Positions 5,926-14,637 of a stretch of DNA of 48,861 nucleotides are shown here, piece after piece. Under the pieces are notes generated by a model, which worked only from the letters and a program-made list of their open reading frames with translations, had not been told where the DNA came from and did not search any database. Positions within the stretch are counted from its first letter, which is position 1; every line of letters begins with the position of its first letter. Made by a program: the position numbers and the translations under genes. This DNA comes from CAZXLT01 sp964641545. GTDB taxonomy: Bacteria > Patescibacteriota > Saccharimonadia > Saccharimonadales > AWTP1-31. Location of the stretch: the NCBI GenBank assembly GCA_964641545.1, contig CAZXLT010000007.1, positions 1 to 48,861 on the forward strand. Reading direction: 5' to 3'.

Positions 5926-7785
5926 ATGAGTAAGAGACTCCGTGGTATATTTAACTTTTTTAAGAAGTACAAGCAGCTTGGTTTTGTGGTCATCAGCCTG
6001 GTTGTCGCAATAGCACTGCACCTGGCGGGCTATAGAACAGCAAGTAACTGGGTGCTCGTTATTAGCGCCTTAATAAACCTTGGTCCACTTGTCTGGGACA
6101 TGATCCAAGATATTCGCAGTGGTATTTATGGTGTCGATATTCTGGCAGCAACAGCAATTACGAGCGCGTTATTGTTCCGCGAGTATTGGGCGGCGATGGT
6201 AATAGTTTTGATGTTAACTGGTGGCGAAACACTAGAAGATTTTGCAAATGAACGTGCTAAATCAGAACTAAGTGCACTACTAAGTCGTGCTCCTGCAAAA
6301 GCACACATAATTCGTGGAAGAAAAGAAATTGATATACCAGCTAGTCAGGTTCATGTTGGCGACAAACTAGTGATTCGTCCAGGCGAAATTGTTCCGGTTG
6401 ACGCAATAATTATCGACGGCGCAGGAGATTTTGACGAATCCAGTCTAACCGGCGAGAGTTTGCCGATTTCCAAAAAACCTGGCGACGATATTTTGAGTGG
6501 CTCCATCAACCAAGACGCTTTAATCACTGTCAAGGCACTCCAAACTGCCGAGGACAGCCAATACCAGCAAATCATTAAGTTGGTCCGTGCTGCAGAAGCC
6601 AACCGCTCGCCGTTCGTAAGAATGGCAGATCGCTATAGTGTCCCGTTTACTTTGTTGTCATTCACTATTGCGATCGGTGCCTGGGCACTAAGCGGAGATA
6701 GTAAAAGGTTTCTAGAAGTTATGGTGGTCGCAACACCGTGTCCGCTAATTTTGGGTGCACCTATCGCGATTATTTCTGGTATTAGCCGCGCAGCAAAACA
6801 TGGAATCATCGTCAAAACCGGAGAAGCCCTAGAGCAATTAGCTACTGCTAAGACAATCGGCTTTGATAAAACGGGAACGCTAACCACTGGAAAACCTGAG
6901 GTCGGAGCTATCAAAACTTTTGCAACATTCGATTTAAAGACTGTTATCACGCTAGCGGCAGCCCTAGAGCAAAACTCAAACCATGTGCTGGCGAGTGCCA
7001 TTGTCGACAAAGCAACGAAACTGGGCGCAAAAGTTCCTAAAGCCAAACATATTGAGGAACTTTCCGGCAAGGGCCTAAGTGCCCACGCAGGTGGACACGA
7101 TGTTCTAGTGGGTAGGTTAAGTCTGCTACAGGAAAAAAGTGTAGAGTTTCCAAACGGGTTTAAAAAATCCAGCATAAACCAAACAGCAGCACTAGTAGCA
7201 GTCGATGGCAAGCTCGCAGGAATCATTAACTTCGAAGATAAAATACGCCCCGAGAGCGCCAATACGCTTGCCCAACTAAAAACACTCGGCGTCAAACATA
7301 TGCTCATGGTAACTGGCGATAATAAAACTACAGCAGAAAAAATTGCGCGTACGCTCGGTATTGATGAAGTTACCGCCGAGGCGCTGCCAGGCGACAAATT
7401 AGTCGCTATCGAAAACACAGCGTATAAGCCGGTTGCTTTTGTTGGTGATGGCGTTAACGATGCACCGGTTTTGGCAGCGAGCGATGTTGGAGTGGCACTT
7501 GGAGCTCGTGGGTCAACGGCAGCAAGCGAGTCGGCTGACATAGTTATAATGCTTGATAGCATTGAACAAGTTGCCGTGGGTACACGTATCGCAAAACGTA
7601 CGCTTCGAATTGCCAAACAGGCAATTTTAACAGGCATTATCCTAAGTGTTATTCTAATGTTTATTTTTGCAACGGGGCGATTTGAACCGATCTACGGCGC
7701 CGCTATACAGGAAGTGGTTGACGTGGTTGTTATTGTCTACGCATTGCGGGCACATGCCGACGGGCGTAAAAAATCACACGCCTAG
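5926..7785 (+). CDS. P1B-type heavy-metal-translocating ATPase
   Basis: 619 residues. ATP-driven metal export across the cell membrane is the family role. Visible: LTGES in the actuator domain, DKTGTLTTG (phosphorylated Asp near residue 314), GDGVNDAP near 507, and membrane helices before the actuator, around the metal-binding helix, and two at the C terminus. The membrane signature is ATPCPLILGAP near 267-277, i.e. TPCPL instead of CPC, CPH or SPC; TPCP has been used to define the P1B-5 subgroup (Ni/Fe). The nucleotide domain has SNHVL where most P1B pumps have SEHP. No N-terminal heavy-metal-binding domain. Metal therefore uncertain. Confidence 0.88.
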   Translation: MSKRLRGIFNFFKKYKQLGFVVISLVVAIALHLAGYRTASNWVLVISALINLGPLVWDMIQDIRSGIYGVDILAATAITSALLFREYWAAMVIVLMLTGGETLEDFANERAKSELSALLSRAPAKAHIIRGRKEIDIPASQVHVGDKLVIRPGEIVPVDAIIIDGAGDFDESSLTGESLPISKKPGDDILSGSINQDALITVKALQTAEDSQYQQIIKLVRAAEANRSPFVRMADRYSVPFTLLSFTIAIGAWALSGDSKRFLEVMVVATPCPLILGAPIAIISGISRAAKHGIIVKTGEALEQLATAKTIGFDKTGTLTTGKPEVGAIKTFATFDLKTVITLAAALEQNSNHVLASAIVDKATKLGAKVPKAKHIEELSGKGLSAHAGGHDVLVGRLSLLQEKSVEFPNGFKKSSINQTAALVAVDGKLAGIINFEDKIRPESANTLAQLKTLGVKHMLMVTGDNKTTAEKIARTLGIDEVTAEALPGDKLVAIENTAYKPVAFVGDGVNDAPVLAASDVGVALGARGSTAASESADIVIMLDSIEQVAVGTRIAKRTLRIAKQAILTGIILSVILMFIFATGRFEPIYGAAIQEVVDVVVIVYALRAHADGRKKSHA

Positions 7786-8409
7786 CACAAGAATTACCGA
7801 TAACGGAATAAGTAGATTGTCCGTTCCGTATGCGCCGATATTTTCCATTGATGTCGTAATAAATGGCAGCAATAGTATTGCTAGCCTATTAGCATCGGTA
7901 ACATAGTTTGGAACGAAGACAAAAGTAAGGACAACAAGAACACACGAAACTAGAAAGAAAGCGCCGGTTCCCGCAATTGACTTTGTCTGCTTGAATATTT
8001 TGTATTGATTTTTCTTACCGTACTTAACCCCAATCAATGCTGCGGCAGCATCTGCGAGAGCCAAGTGTAATATTGCCAAAACGAAAACCCAACGAGGAGC
8101 ACCCAATAAAATACTCCCAATCACACCAAAGGAAAAGAAGAATTCACCCCAGCTTTTTCGTTTTACGCCATGCTGACTTTCGAGTGGAAAAAATTTACGC
8201 ACTAGTGCTGCAAGTACCAGATAGAATACTTCAACAATAAGTATTGTCGTCCAGCCCACAAAAAAAGGCCAGCTGACCAAAATGAAGCCAGTTACAATAT
8301 GGATAATTTTGCGAGAAGTTTCTGTTTCTATCTTGCCTTGTTGGTGTAATTTCTCGAGCAGACCCAAAATTAATACACCAAAAATCAGGGTAACTATAAC
8401 TTCAATCAT
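7774..8409 (-). CDS. CTP-dependent lipid/polyprenol kinase family membrane protein (dolichol/phytol kinase type)
   Basis: About seven hydrophobic segments. KIIHIVTG near the N terminus and LADAAAALIGVKYGKKNQYK...KSIAG in the middle match the SEC59/VTE5/DGK1 family, membrane kinases that phosphorylate dolichol, phytol or diacylglycerol with CTP. Substrate unknown; recycling of a polyprenol carrier or scavenged lipid is an inference. ATG 8409 is chosen because TAAGCT ends 7 nt before it; an in-frame start further up would run into the tRNA-Pro terminator. It overlaps the ATPase gene tail-to-tail by 12 bp. Confidence 0.7.
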   Translation of the reverse strand: MIEVIVTLIFGVLILGLLEKLHQQGKIETETSRKIIHIVTGFILVSWPFFVGWTTILIVEVFYLVLAALVRKFFPLESQHGVKRKSWGEFFFSFGVIGSILLGAPRWVFVLAILHLALADAAAALIGVKYGKKNQYKIFKQTKSIAGTGAFFLVSCVLVVLTFVFVPNYVTDANRLAILLLPFITTSMENIGAYGTDNLLIPLSVILVLGV

Positions 8410-8437
8410 TGAGACTAGCTTAGCATGTTCCTTTTCC

Positions 8438-8476
8438 CCAAACAAAAAGCCCAGCATTGCTGGACCCTTTGTTTGG
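8438..8476 (-). terminator. Hairpin terminator whose stem includes the tRNA-Pro CCA end
   Basis: Read on the minus strand, the CCA of tRNA-Pro begins an 18-pair stem: the left arm CCAAACAAAGGGTCCAGC pairs with GCTGGGCTTTTTGTTTGG around AAT, with only G-T wobbles and no mismatch. The inner CCAGC/GCTGG plus CTTTTT is a normal terminator; the outer CCAAACAAA/TTTGTTTGG is perfect and ties up the CCA. Confidence 0.75.
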
Positions 8477-8550
8477 TCGGGGTGAAAGGACTCGAACCTT
8501 CGACCTCACGGTCCCAAACCGCGCGCGCTAGCCAACTGCGCCACACCCCG
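8474..8550 (-). tRNA. tRNA-Pro (anticodon TGG)
   Basis: Acceptor CGGGGTG/CACCCCG, D stem GCGC/GCGC, anticodon stem CGCGG/CCGTG closing the loop TTTGGGA (anticodon TGG), T arm GAAGG-TTCGAGT-CCTTT, discriminator A73, encoded CCA. The C1-G72 pair and A73 agree with bacterial proline identity. Confidence 0.93.
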
Positions 8551-8670
8551 ATCTTTGAGACAAACCTACGGTTTTTCTCAACGGAGCTAGTGAAGTAAAT
8601 TCACTTTCGCTATCAGCGAACTGCTCCTGCTCTTTTCTCTTTTAGAAGAAATGCGAACTTGGCTATTATA
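8551..8670 (-). promoter_or_regulatory. tRNA-Pro promoter and hairpin-rich leader
   Basis: TATAAT on the minus strand (8665-8670) with TGTACT 17 nt further up, overlapping the end of the Nudix gene. The following ~108 nt before the tRNA hold three small hairpins in a row: TTCGC-TGAT-GCGAA-like, GTGAA/TTCAC and GAGAAAAACC/GGTTTGTCTC. No protein is encoded. Confidence 0.5.
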
Positions 8671-9097
8671 CCCGTTTTACTTCGGTGAGTACAGAGTTTT
8701 CTTGAGCCAACTCAATAGCCCCCAGGATGTAGTCAGGATTTCTTAGATCAAGTTTTTTTACTTCATCGTACGTAAACCAGCCAGAATCAAGTAGTTCGTC
8801 TTCCGGAATCGTTAATTCGCCGCCAGTTATTTCGGCCAGGTACGCGTGAATAACTGGGCGTTCTATCCCCTGATGTATCACCTGAAGAAACTTAACAAGT
8901 TGAACATCCAGACCAACTTCTTCTTTTGCCTCTCGAATGGCCGCTTGTTCTATAGTTTCACCCTTATCAACTTTGCCACCTGGCAGATTCCACTGTTTAT
9001 ACGCTTTGGGTTGTTTTTCCTGAACCAATAAAAACTTGCCATCTTTTATAAGCACTACGCCAGCAACGACCTCAACTTTTGCGAGGTCCTCCCTCAT
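8666..9097 (-). CDS. Nudix hydrolase
   Basis: Hydrolyses a nucleoside diphosphate linked to some moiety; often house-cleaning of damaged nucleotides. The Nudix box is complete: GGKVDKGETIEQAAIREAKEEVGL near residues 40-63 (written here as G-x5-E-x7-REAKEEVG) with all catalytic glutamates. 143 residues, MutT size. Its ATG overlaps the stop of the upstream metallo-beta-lactamase gene by 4 bp (ATGA), so the two are translated from one mRNA. Substrate cannot be read from the sequence. Confidence 0.9.
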   Translation of the reverse strand: MREDLAKVEVVAGVVLIKDGKFLLVQEKQPKAYKQWNLPGGKVDKGETIEQAAIREAKEEVGLDVQLVKFLQVIHQGIERPVIHAYLAEITGGELTIPEDELLDSGWFTYDEVKKLDLRNPDYILGAIELAQENSVLTEVKRV

Positions 9098-9732
9098 AGC
9101 TGAATCTCAATCGGCTCAGCGTCTTTTGGCTCAAGAAATAGTATGCCCTCAGCTTTAAGAACATCCTTGAAACGTCCATACCAAAGCTTCCGCCATTCAT
9201 CCTTCCACATCCAATCATGAACCGGAAGCACGTACTTTGGTTTTAGCTTCTTGGCAAGTTCAACAGCTGCAACGCTTGAACCCCATGGCGCATCTACGGG
9301 CAGAAAAACCAGTTCCTTTATTTCGCTAAAGTCGTGACTATCACCAGGCGCAGTAACCTTGTCAAGATAGTGAACGGTAAGATTTTGAGCAGTCGGTGCA
9401 AACGAACCTAAAAACGCATGTTGTCCAACCGTTACCTGGAGGTCATTCACCGAGTCTGCGGTGAACTTTGTGATACCAAATTCCTGCAGTGCACCGTGGA
9501 TATCTGGTGGTGCAACCCATTGTACCTCTGGTTGTGCGGCCAGCAACGCACGCACAAATGGTTCTGAAAAATGATCAGCATGTTGGTGAGTGATAACAAC
9601 TGCGTCTAGCCTGGGTAATTCTGCAACATTAACCAGACCACTTTGCCAACTAAACATGCCCGGGTCAAATAAAACTGCTTTTCCGCTTTCCTCGACCAAC
9701 ACGCAAGAGTGTGCAAATTTTGTAAGCTTCAT
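9094..9732 (-). CDS. Metallo-beta-lactamase-fold hydrolase (UlaG/UPF0173-like)
   Basis: 212 residues. ITHQHADHFS supplies the H-x-H-x-D-H zinc ligands near residues 49-54, LPVHDWMW a later His. N-terminal FAHSCVLVE...VLFDPG is typical of the UlaG-like branch of metal-dependent hydrolases. Substrate unknown. First gene of a two-gene unit with the Nudix hydrolase. Confidence 0.85.
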   Translation of the reverse strand: MKLTKFAHSCVLVEESGKAVLFDPGMFSWQSGLVNVAELPRLDAVVITHQHADHFSEPFVRALLAAQPEVQWVAPPDIHGALQEFGITKFTADSVNDLQVTVGQHAFLGSFAPTAQNLTVHYLDKVTAPGDSHDFSEIKELVFLPVDAPWGSSVAAVELAKKLKPKYVLPVHDWMWKDEWRKLWYGRFKDVLKAEGILFLEPKDAEPIEIQL

Positions 9733-9741
9733 GTAATACCT

Positions 9742-9933
9742 CTATTTTTCTAAGGGATTGTCTTGCGTAACTCTGTTACCAATCCCAAATACAAGCCCCA
9801 ATAGCGTAACTATGGCACCGATAATAAACTTTGTGAGTATAGCTAGCACAACCCCTAAAATTACTAGTCCAACAGCAACCATAATTGCTTGCTGTGCGTA
9901 GTTTTCCTTAGGAGCCTTTGGTATGGGTGCCAT
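9742..9933 (-). CDS. Small membrane protein, two helices
   Basis: 63 residues: a short Pro/Lys-rich N terminus, then two closely spaced hydrophobic helices (about 18-35 and 37-52) and a polar tail. Function unknown. Leaderless start: TAGAAT ends 7 nt before the ATG. It is followed after 9 bp by the metallo-beta-lactamase gene and may be co-transcribed with it. Confidence 0.6.
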   Translation of the reverse strand: MAPIPKAPKENYAQQAIMVAVGLVILGVVLAILTKFIIGAIVTLLGLVFGIGNRVTQDNPLEK

Positions 9934-9956
9934 ATATTATATTCTACCTTAAAATT

Positions 9957-10220
9957 TCATCGCAAGCGCGAGCCAAACTCAACAAGATTTTTACACTCTT
10001 TTACAGCAGACTCACCGGTGACGACAACGGTTTCGTCTTGGGGTCCTGGCATTGTGATCCTTTTTACCTTCTCACATAAGCCTGGGTCGCGCTGTTTGAT
10101 TGCTTGATCGATAATTTTGTCGTCGTTGGGCAACAAACTTTTAATAGTCAATGTTATGAGTAAACTTGCAACTAACACAATACTAGCAGCGATAAATAGC
10201 TGGTGACGTAAGTGCTGCAC
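9957..10220 (-). CDS. Small membrane-anchored protein with an outside Cys pair
   Basis: 87 residues beginning with GTG. One helix (about residues 8-27, FIAASIVLVASLLITLTI) anchors a small outside domain containing GLCEKVK and KECKNL, a cysteine pair that could form a disulfide. No family recognised. It begins 17 bp after the RNase Y gene and is most likely in its operon. Confidence 0.6.
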   Translation of the reverse strand: MQHLRHQLFIAASIVLVASLLITLTIKSLLPNDDKIIDQAIKQRDPGLCEKVKRITMPGPQDETVVVTGESAVKECKNLVEFGSRLR

Positions 10221-10237
10221 GTAAACCTGCCTTTACT

Positions 10238-11752
10238 TTACTTAGCGAATTCGATAGCTCGAGTTTCGCGGATAACGTTCACTTTAATAGTACCGGGATA
10301 CTGCATGCTTGATTCAATTTTAGTAGCAATGTCCCTTGCTAGTTTGATGGCACTCAAGTCATCAATTTGTCCTGGCTTTACAAATACCCGTACTTCTCGT
10401 CCAGCGCTAATCGCATAAGACTTGTCGATGCCAGGAAAGCTGTTCGCGACATTCTCAAGATCTTTCATGCGCTCAGCAAAATTCTCGGCGCTAATATTGC
10501 GAGCGCCTGGACGCGCTGCACTAATGGCATCAACCACACGAACGATTAATGCTTCGGTGGTAGTGGCTTCAACGTCATCATGATGTTGCTCTGCCGCTAC
10601 GGCGACTTCTTCTGGTGCTCCGTATTTTCGAAGCATCTCGCCACTTATGTGGTGATGCTTGCCTTCCATCTTATGGGTTAAGGCTTTGCCAAGGTCGTGG
10701 ACCAATGCAGAATACTTCGCAATCCGAACATCTGCACCAAGCTCCTCAGCAATAATACCAGCCATGTGTGCCATTTCGGTTGAGTGTTTGAGTACATTTT
10801 GACCATAACTAGTTCGATATTTGAGCTCTCCAAGAAGCTGCAATACTTCTTTTGGAATACCAATAACACCAACTTCACGCGCTGCGTCTTCTGCAGCATG
10901 CATCACATCTTTAGCCACATTCTTTTGCGCTTTTTCAACGACTTCTTCAATTCGTCCTGGGTGGATACGACCATCTTTCATGAGCATTTCCATGGTCTGG
11001 CGAGCAACTTCGCGGCGTACAGGGTCAAATGAACTCAAGATAATCATGCCAGGCGTGTCATCCACCATAATATCTACGCCAGTGGCGCGCTGTAGAGCCT
11101 GGATATTACGACCTTCTTTACCAATAATTCGGCCCTTCATTTCTTCATCCGTAAGTTTTAGCGCCGTAACCGTGCGCTCCGCAGTAACTTCACTCGCCAT
11201 GCGCTCCATTGCGGTCACAATAACTGTGGCTGCTTTTTCTTCAGCTAGATCACGCGCTTCGTTCTGCAACTTTGCAACAAGACCAGTTAGATCAGCCTTA
11301 ATATCACGTTCAGTCATCGCAGTAAGTTTTTCGGCGGCCTCTTGCTTGGTAAGTTTTGCGATTTTCTCTAGTTTCTCCTGCTGCTTTGTACGAATTGCAC
11401 GAATTTCGTTTTTGAGTTCCTCGACTTCGTCTTCGCCTTTACGCAGTGCATCACCCCGCTTATCGAGTTGATCAAGCTTTTTATCTAACGCTTCTTCGCG
11501 GTCGAGCAGGCGCTGTTCGATATCCTTTAACTCTTTTCGGCGTGTTTGCTCTTCCTTGCGAGCATTTTCCGCTAACTTCAGTGCTTCTTCACGAGCATCA
11601 GCAATCCGTTTTTCGGATTCTTTTTTTGCCTTCTTTAGTTCTTTGTCGGCTGCGTCTTGTGCGCTTCCAAGCTTCTTTTTTGTCACGACAGTGCTTGCCC
11701 CAAACCCCACACCGATACCGACCACCGCTAAACCAATGGTAATTGGATCCAT
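10238..11752 (-). CDS. rny: Ribonuclease Y
   Basis: Membrane-bound endoribonuclease that starts bulk mRNA decay. 504 residues with the full architecture: N-terminal membrane helix (about 3-21), long charged coiled coil (about 25-190), KH domain with IGKEGRNIQALQRATG near 210-225, HD domain with VHDLGKA near 350 and a C-terminal Y-family domain. AGGAGTGAGGA stands just before the ATG. Expressed from a promoter about 120 bp upstream, followed by a small membrane protein gene. Confidence 0.97.
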   Translation of the reverse strand: MDPITIGLAVVGIGVGFGASTVVTKKKLGSAQDAADKELKKAKKESEKRIADAREEALKLAENARKEEQTRRKELKDIEQRLLDREEALDKKLDQLDKRGDALRKGEDEVEELKNEIRAIRTKQQEKLEKIAKLTKQEAAEKLTAMTERDIKADLTGLVAKLQNEARDLAEEKAATVIVTAMERMASEVTAERTVTALKLTDEEMKGRIIGKEGRNIQALQRATGVDIMVDDTPGMIILSSFDPVRREVARQTMEMLMKDGRIHPGRIEEVVEKAQKNVAKDVMHAAEDAAREVGVIGIPKEVLQLLGELKYRTSYGQNVLKHSTEMAHMAGIIAEELGADVRIAKYSALVHDLGKALTHKMEGKHHHISGEMLRKYGAPEEVAVAAEQHHDDVEATTTEALIVRVVDAISAARPGARNISAENFAERMKDLENVANSFPGIDKSYAISAGREVRVFVKPGQIDDLSAIKLARDIATKIESSMQYPGTIKVNVIRETRAIEFAK

Positions 11753-11870
11753 TCCTCACTCCTATTCTCAGCTGTTGTCGGTAACAATCACTATCACTTC
11801 ATTAGCTACCGCTAGGCTGAACATTCAATAATAATCAGTGGATTTTGCTCCCAAAACTGCAGCAATCCTA

Positions 11871-11899
11871 TGTATAAATATACTCGTTTACGAACACAA
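11871..11899 (-). promoter_or_regulatory. Promoter of rny
   Basis: Minus strand: TTGTGT (11894-11899), 17-nt spacer, TATACA (11871-11876). This leaves a ~110-nt 5' untranslated region with no clear fold, unlike the leaderless pattern of neighbouring genes, leaving room for autoregulation by RNase Y. The rest of 11753-11943 shows nothing else. Confidence 0.6.
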
Positions 11900-11943
11900 A
11901 CTCAATCACAGTTCGAATATCCAAGTTAGGCGCACTGAGTATT

Positions 11944-12870
11944 CTAGATTTGGACGGCGTAGACTACTAGGCGTTCATCGTAATGCCAGCCATTCACTTT
12001 ACCAGTGCAGGTAATGAGGTTGAGTCCAGATTTTCCTGGAACAATGGGAAGCAATGCTTTGGCCATATCAACTTGATCAGCTTTTTTTGATTCTGCACTT
12101 ACAACTTTGTAGTTGAAAACTTTCCCATCTCCTCGCTGCACCTCAATTTTTTCGCCAGCAACAAGTTTTTTAAGATCGTAGAAAACTCCTTGCGTTGTCG
12201 GGCCAGCCACGTGGCCATCTAATAAAACTGCGCCACCTTCACCGGGTTTCGAGCTGCCATCATACCAGCCTGCAGTATGTACGTTATTCGGTGATTGTAG
12301 TACTCCTTTTTTATCAACAGACTGGCGGCGCACCATTGCATTAACGCCAATTTTGGGGATTCTAACATACCGAGGCAAATCAGGGGCAACGTTGTAGCTG
12401 CCATACGCTGCATCGCTTGGTTTTGATTCGTCAGGTTTGCCGTTATCCTCTTTCTGATCCGTGGTAACACTTCTGACTTGAGCAACTACTTTGTCATTAG
12501 TTCGCCAGCCCATAAATGCAACTCCCGCACCAATAACAAATAGCAACACTGCTGTAAAAGACAGCGCGTGAGATGCGTTCAGTTGAATTCGACGTCGCTT
12601 TTTTTCCGGCTTTAGGGCATATTGTCTCGCTAAAACCGACGAGGCTTGTGGCTTGCGCACCTGCTGTGCAGCAACCGTTCGCACTACGGAATTTGGGTTC
12701 TGTGCAGTCTCTGCAACAGGCTGTGTAACCGTGTTTGCAGATGCATATATATCGCTAATGCCGCGCGGCATTACTCTGGGCGTCGGTCGCCGAGCATACT
12801 CGTGCCGGTCAAAGCGCCGTAGGCGTCCAGACAAAGCGGAACTATTTAAACCAATCTCCAATGTGGTCAT
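11944..12870 (-). CDS. Sortase (class E/F-like)
   Basis: Transpeptidase that cleaves sorting motifs and joins surface proteins to the cell wall. 308 residues: about 105 cytoplasmic residues (unusually long and basic), one helix near 108-125, then the sortase domain with RIPKIGVNAMV at its start, LDGHVAG (catalytic His), LITCTGK (catalytic Cys) and HYDERLVVYA (catalytic Arg). It directly follows a gene whose product ends in a sorting signal, so the two are very probably enzyme and substrate. No strong promoter in the 45-bp gap, which contains GTTTTAAAAC. Confidence 0.9.
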   Translation of the reverse strand: MTTLEIGLNSSALSGRLRRFDRHEYARRPTPRVMPRGISDIYASANTVTQPVAETAQNPNSVVRTVAAQQVRKPQASSVLARQYALKPEKKRRRIQLNASHALSFTAVLLFVIGAGVAFMGWRTNDKVVAQVRSVTTDQKEDNGKPDESKPSDAAYGSYNVAPDLPRYVRIPKIGVNAMVRRQSVDKKGVLQSPNNVHTAGWYDGSSKPGEGGAVLLDGHVAGPTTQGVFYDLKKLVAGEKIEVQRGDGKVFNYKVVSAESKKADQVDMAKALLPIVPGKSGLNLITCTGKVNGWHYDERLVVYAVQI

Positions 12871-12915
12871 GTATTTTTATTTTGTTTGTTTTTGTTTTAA
12901 AACCAGGCTAGCAAT

Positions 12916-14544
12916 TTAACGTCGTACTTTTTTTGGTGCTAGTCGGCGAGATATGAGCAAGATGCCAAATGCTGCAACAGTTGTAGTGGCAAGTAATGCG
13001 GCAGGATTGTTTAGCAGCATACCAAACCCTGTGTCCGGTGCAGCAGGCACTGACACAACTGTCAAAGATACGTCATTTCCATCACCGCCTACATAACTTA
13101 TCCTCAAAACGTACCCATCAACTGTAAATGTCGCATTCTCTGCTAAATTCTTGAATGTACCGGTAACTGCGTCTGCGCCATCATTGGATATTATTGTATA
13201 TTTTTCGCCAGCTTTTGGCTTATAGCTGTTGTACCTGGATACTTGCAAAGCTGCATCGTTTGCCAAAGCCACCGTACCAGTAACCCGCGTTTGGTCATAG
13301 CCAGAACAGGCTTCCGTACCACCAATCTCGGCCTGCATTGTGCTCGCATCAATACTCAGGGCACCTGTATTTAAACAACCTGGGCTTAATCCAGATGCGA
13401 TATAACTTCCTTGTGCTACAGATACAGCACCAACCGTACCCGTCCCCTTCAACGTGCCTCCTTTGAGCAAGAAAATATCGCCCCGCTTACCAGTAATTGT
13501 AACAACCGTGTTGCCATAGATTCCGACACTGGTCGTAGCCAAATCATCAGCTAATGTTTTGGCAAGTTGTGGTGCGCTATATTGCCCGTTAGCAATCCCA
13601 GAGCTGTTGGAGCTTGATTCAACGGATAACTTGAATGCACCACCTTCAAATAGGTTTATTGTGTGATTGCCGCTTAATGGCCCTGTTAATTTTGTATTAG
13701 CTGCGTAGGACTTAAATGTGATGTCGCTACCCAGCGTAATACTCCCCGATAATGTTGCGGTCGAGTTGCCTGTAAGTAATCCGTAGGTTTCATCTGGTGC
13801 CCCTCCGCCACCGCTACAAGAGACCGCTGTGTACAGTTTAGGCACTCTTGAATCTCCGCTGGGCTGCGAACTCGCCCCTGTTAGTGTCAGACTTCCAGCA
13901 AAGGGCGTTTCATCACAACTAATGAACGAAACGTCAGCACCATCGGCAACCGTAGTCCCACCTGAAGTTGCAATACCGTTAGCACTCAGCACGAATAACC
14001 TCCCGGCGGAGATTACCAAAGCGCCGGTGTACGAACTATTGTCTGCCGACAAGTACAAAACACCCGAACCAGTTTTTGTGACGCCACCGCTACCAGTAAG
14101 ACTACCGTAAATGCTCAGCGAATGACTAGCAGGAACATTGATCGTTTTATCCCCACTCATAGCCACGTCTAGACTCAAAATATTGGACACATCTTCCGAT
14201 GACGCTGAGTCCGTAACAGTGCCAGTAAGCGTAATTGCCGACCCATCAATAGTAAAACCAAACGCGCCGGAGCCTTGAACAGTAATGCCCGCTAACGAAA
14301 GGTCAGAAATATTATTAGTTAACAGCGTGTCGTCATATAAAAGACCTGTGTTATCCAGAACGATACTATCGCCATCCGCAGGAACAACATCCCCAGCCCA
14401 GTTTTCGGCCGTATTGAAGTTATTATCCGACCCACCACCATCCCAAGTTATTGCCGCAGCATGGGCTACCGTTGGCGCAAAGACAAAGAGTGAGGACAAG
14501 CTTAAAAGAAGCGCGCTTAGCCCCGAAAAAACTTTTTTGATCAT
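12916..14544 (-). CDS. Sortase-anchored surface protein with autotransporter-type beta repeats
   Basis: 542 residues. Signal peptide about 1-29 ending VAHA-A. The body consists of GxG-rich beta-strand units (SSYTGALVISAGRLFV, ITWDGGGSDNNFNTAENW) like the autotransporter-associated beta-strand repeats, predicting an elongated beta-helix. Several cysteines. The C terminus is a cell-wall sorting signal: PAAPDTGFG, a hydrophobic helix and RRLAPKKVRR. The motif reads APDTG, with Ala where LPXTG has Leu. Adhesion to the host bacterium is an inference. Confidence 0.88.
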   Translation of the reverse strand: MIKKVFSGLSALLLSLSSLFVFAPTVAHAAAITWDGGGSDNNFNTAENWAGDVVPADGDSIVLDNTGLLYDDTLLTNNISDLSLAGITVQGSGAFGFTIDGSAITLTGTVTDSASSEDVSNILSLDVAMSGDKTINVPASHSLSIYGSLTGSGGVTKTGSGVLYLSADNSSYTGALVISAGRLFVLSANGIATSGGTTVADGADVSFISCDETPFAGSLTLTGASSQPSGDSRVPKLYTAVSCSGGGGAPDETYGLLTGNSTATLSGSITLGSDITFKSYAANTKLTGPLSGNHTINLFEGGAFKLSVESSSNSSGIANGQYSAPQLAKTLADDLATTSVGIYGNTVVTITGKRGDIFLLKGGTLKGTGTVGAVSVAQGSYIASGLSPGCLNTGALSIDASTMQAEIGGTEACSGYDQTRVTGTVALANDAALQVSRYNSYKPKAGEKYTIISNDGADAVTGTFKNLAENATFTVDGYVLRISYVGGDGNDVSLTVVSVPAAPDTGFGMLLNNPAALLATTTVAAFGILLISRRLAPKKVRR

Positions 14545-14580
14545 TTTTGTTTCCTTTTGTTGTTTAAAGAACTTGATCTA

Positions 14581-14610
14581 AGCATAGCCACTAAGGAGTT
14601 ACCCTGTCAA
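14581..14610 (-). promoter_or_regulatory. Promoter of the surface protein / sortase pair
   Basis: Minus strand: consensus TTGACA (14605-14610), 18-nt spacer, TATGCT (14581-14586). AAAAGGAAAC precedes the ATG at 14544, so unlike many genes here this mRNA has a normal leader. Confidence 0.7.
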
Positions 14611-14637
14611 GTGTATTACGCGAATCTGTTGTATAAA

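Noticed and set aside
12219..12485. Other open frames lying over sortase, rny, pilB and similar genes
   Set aside because: They are alternative frames of well-supported genes with no start signals or recognisable domains.
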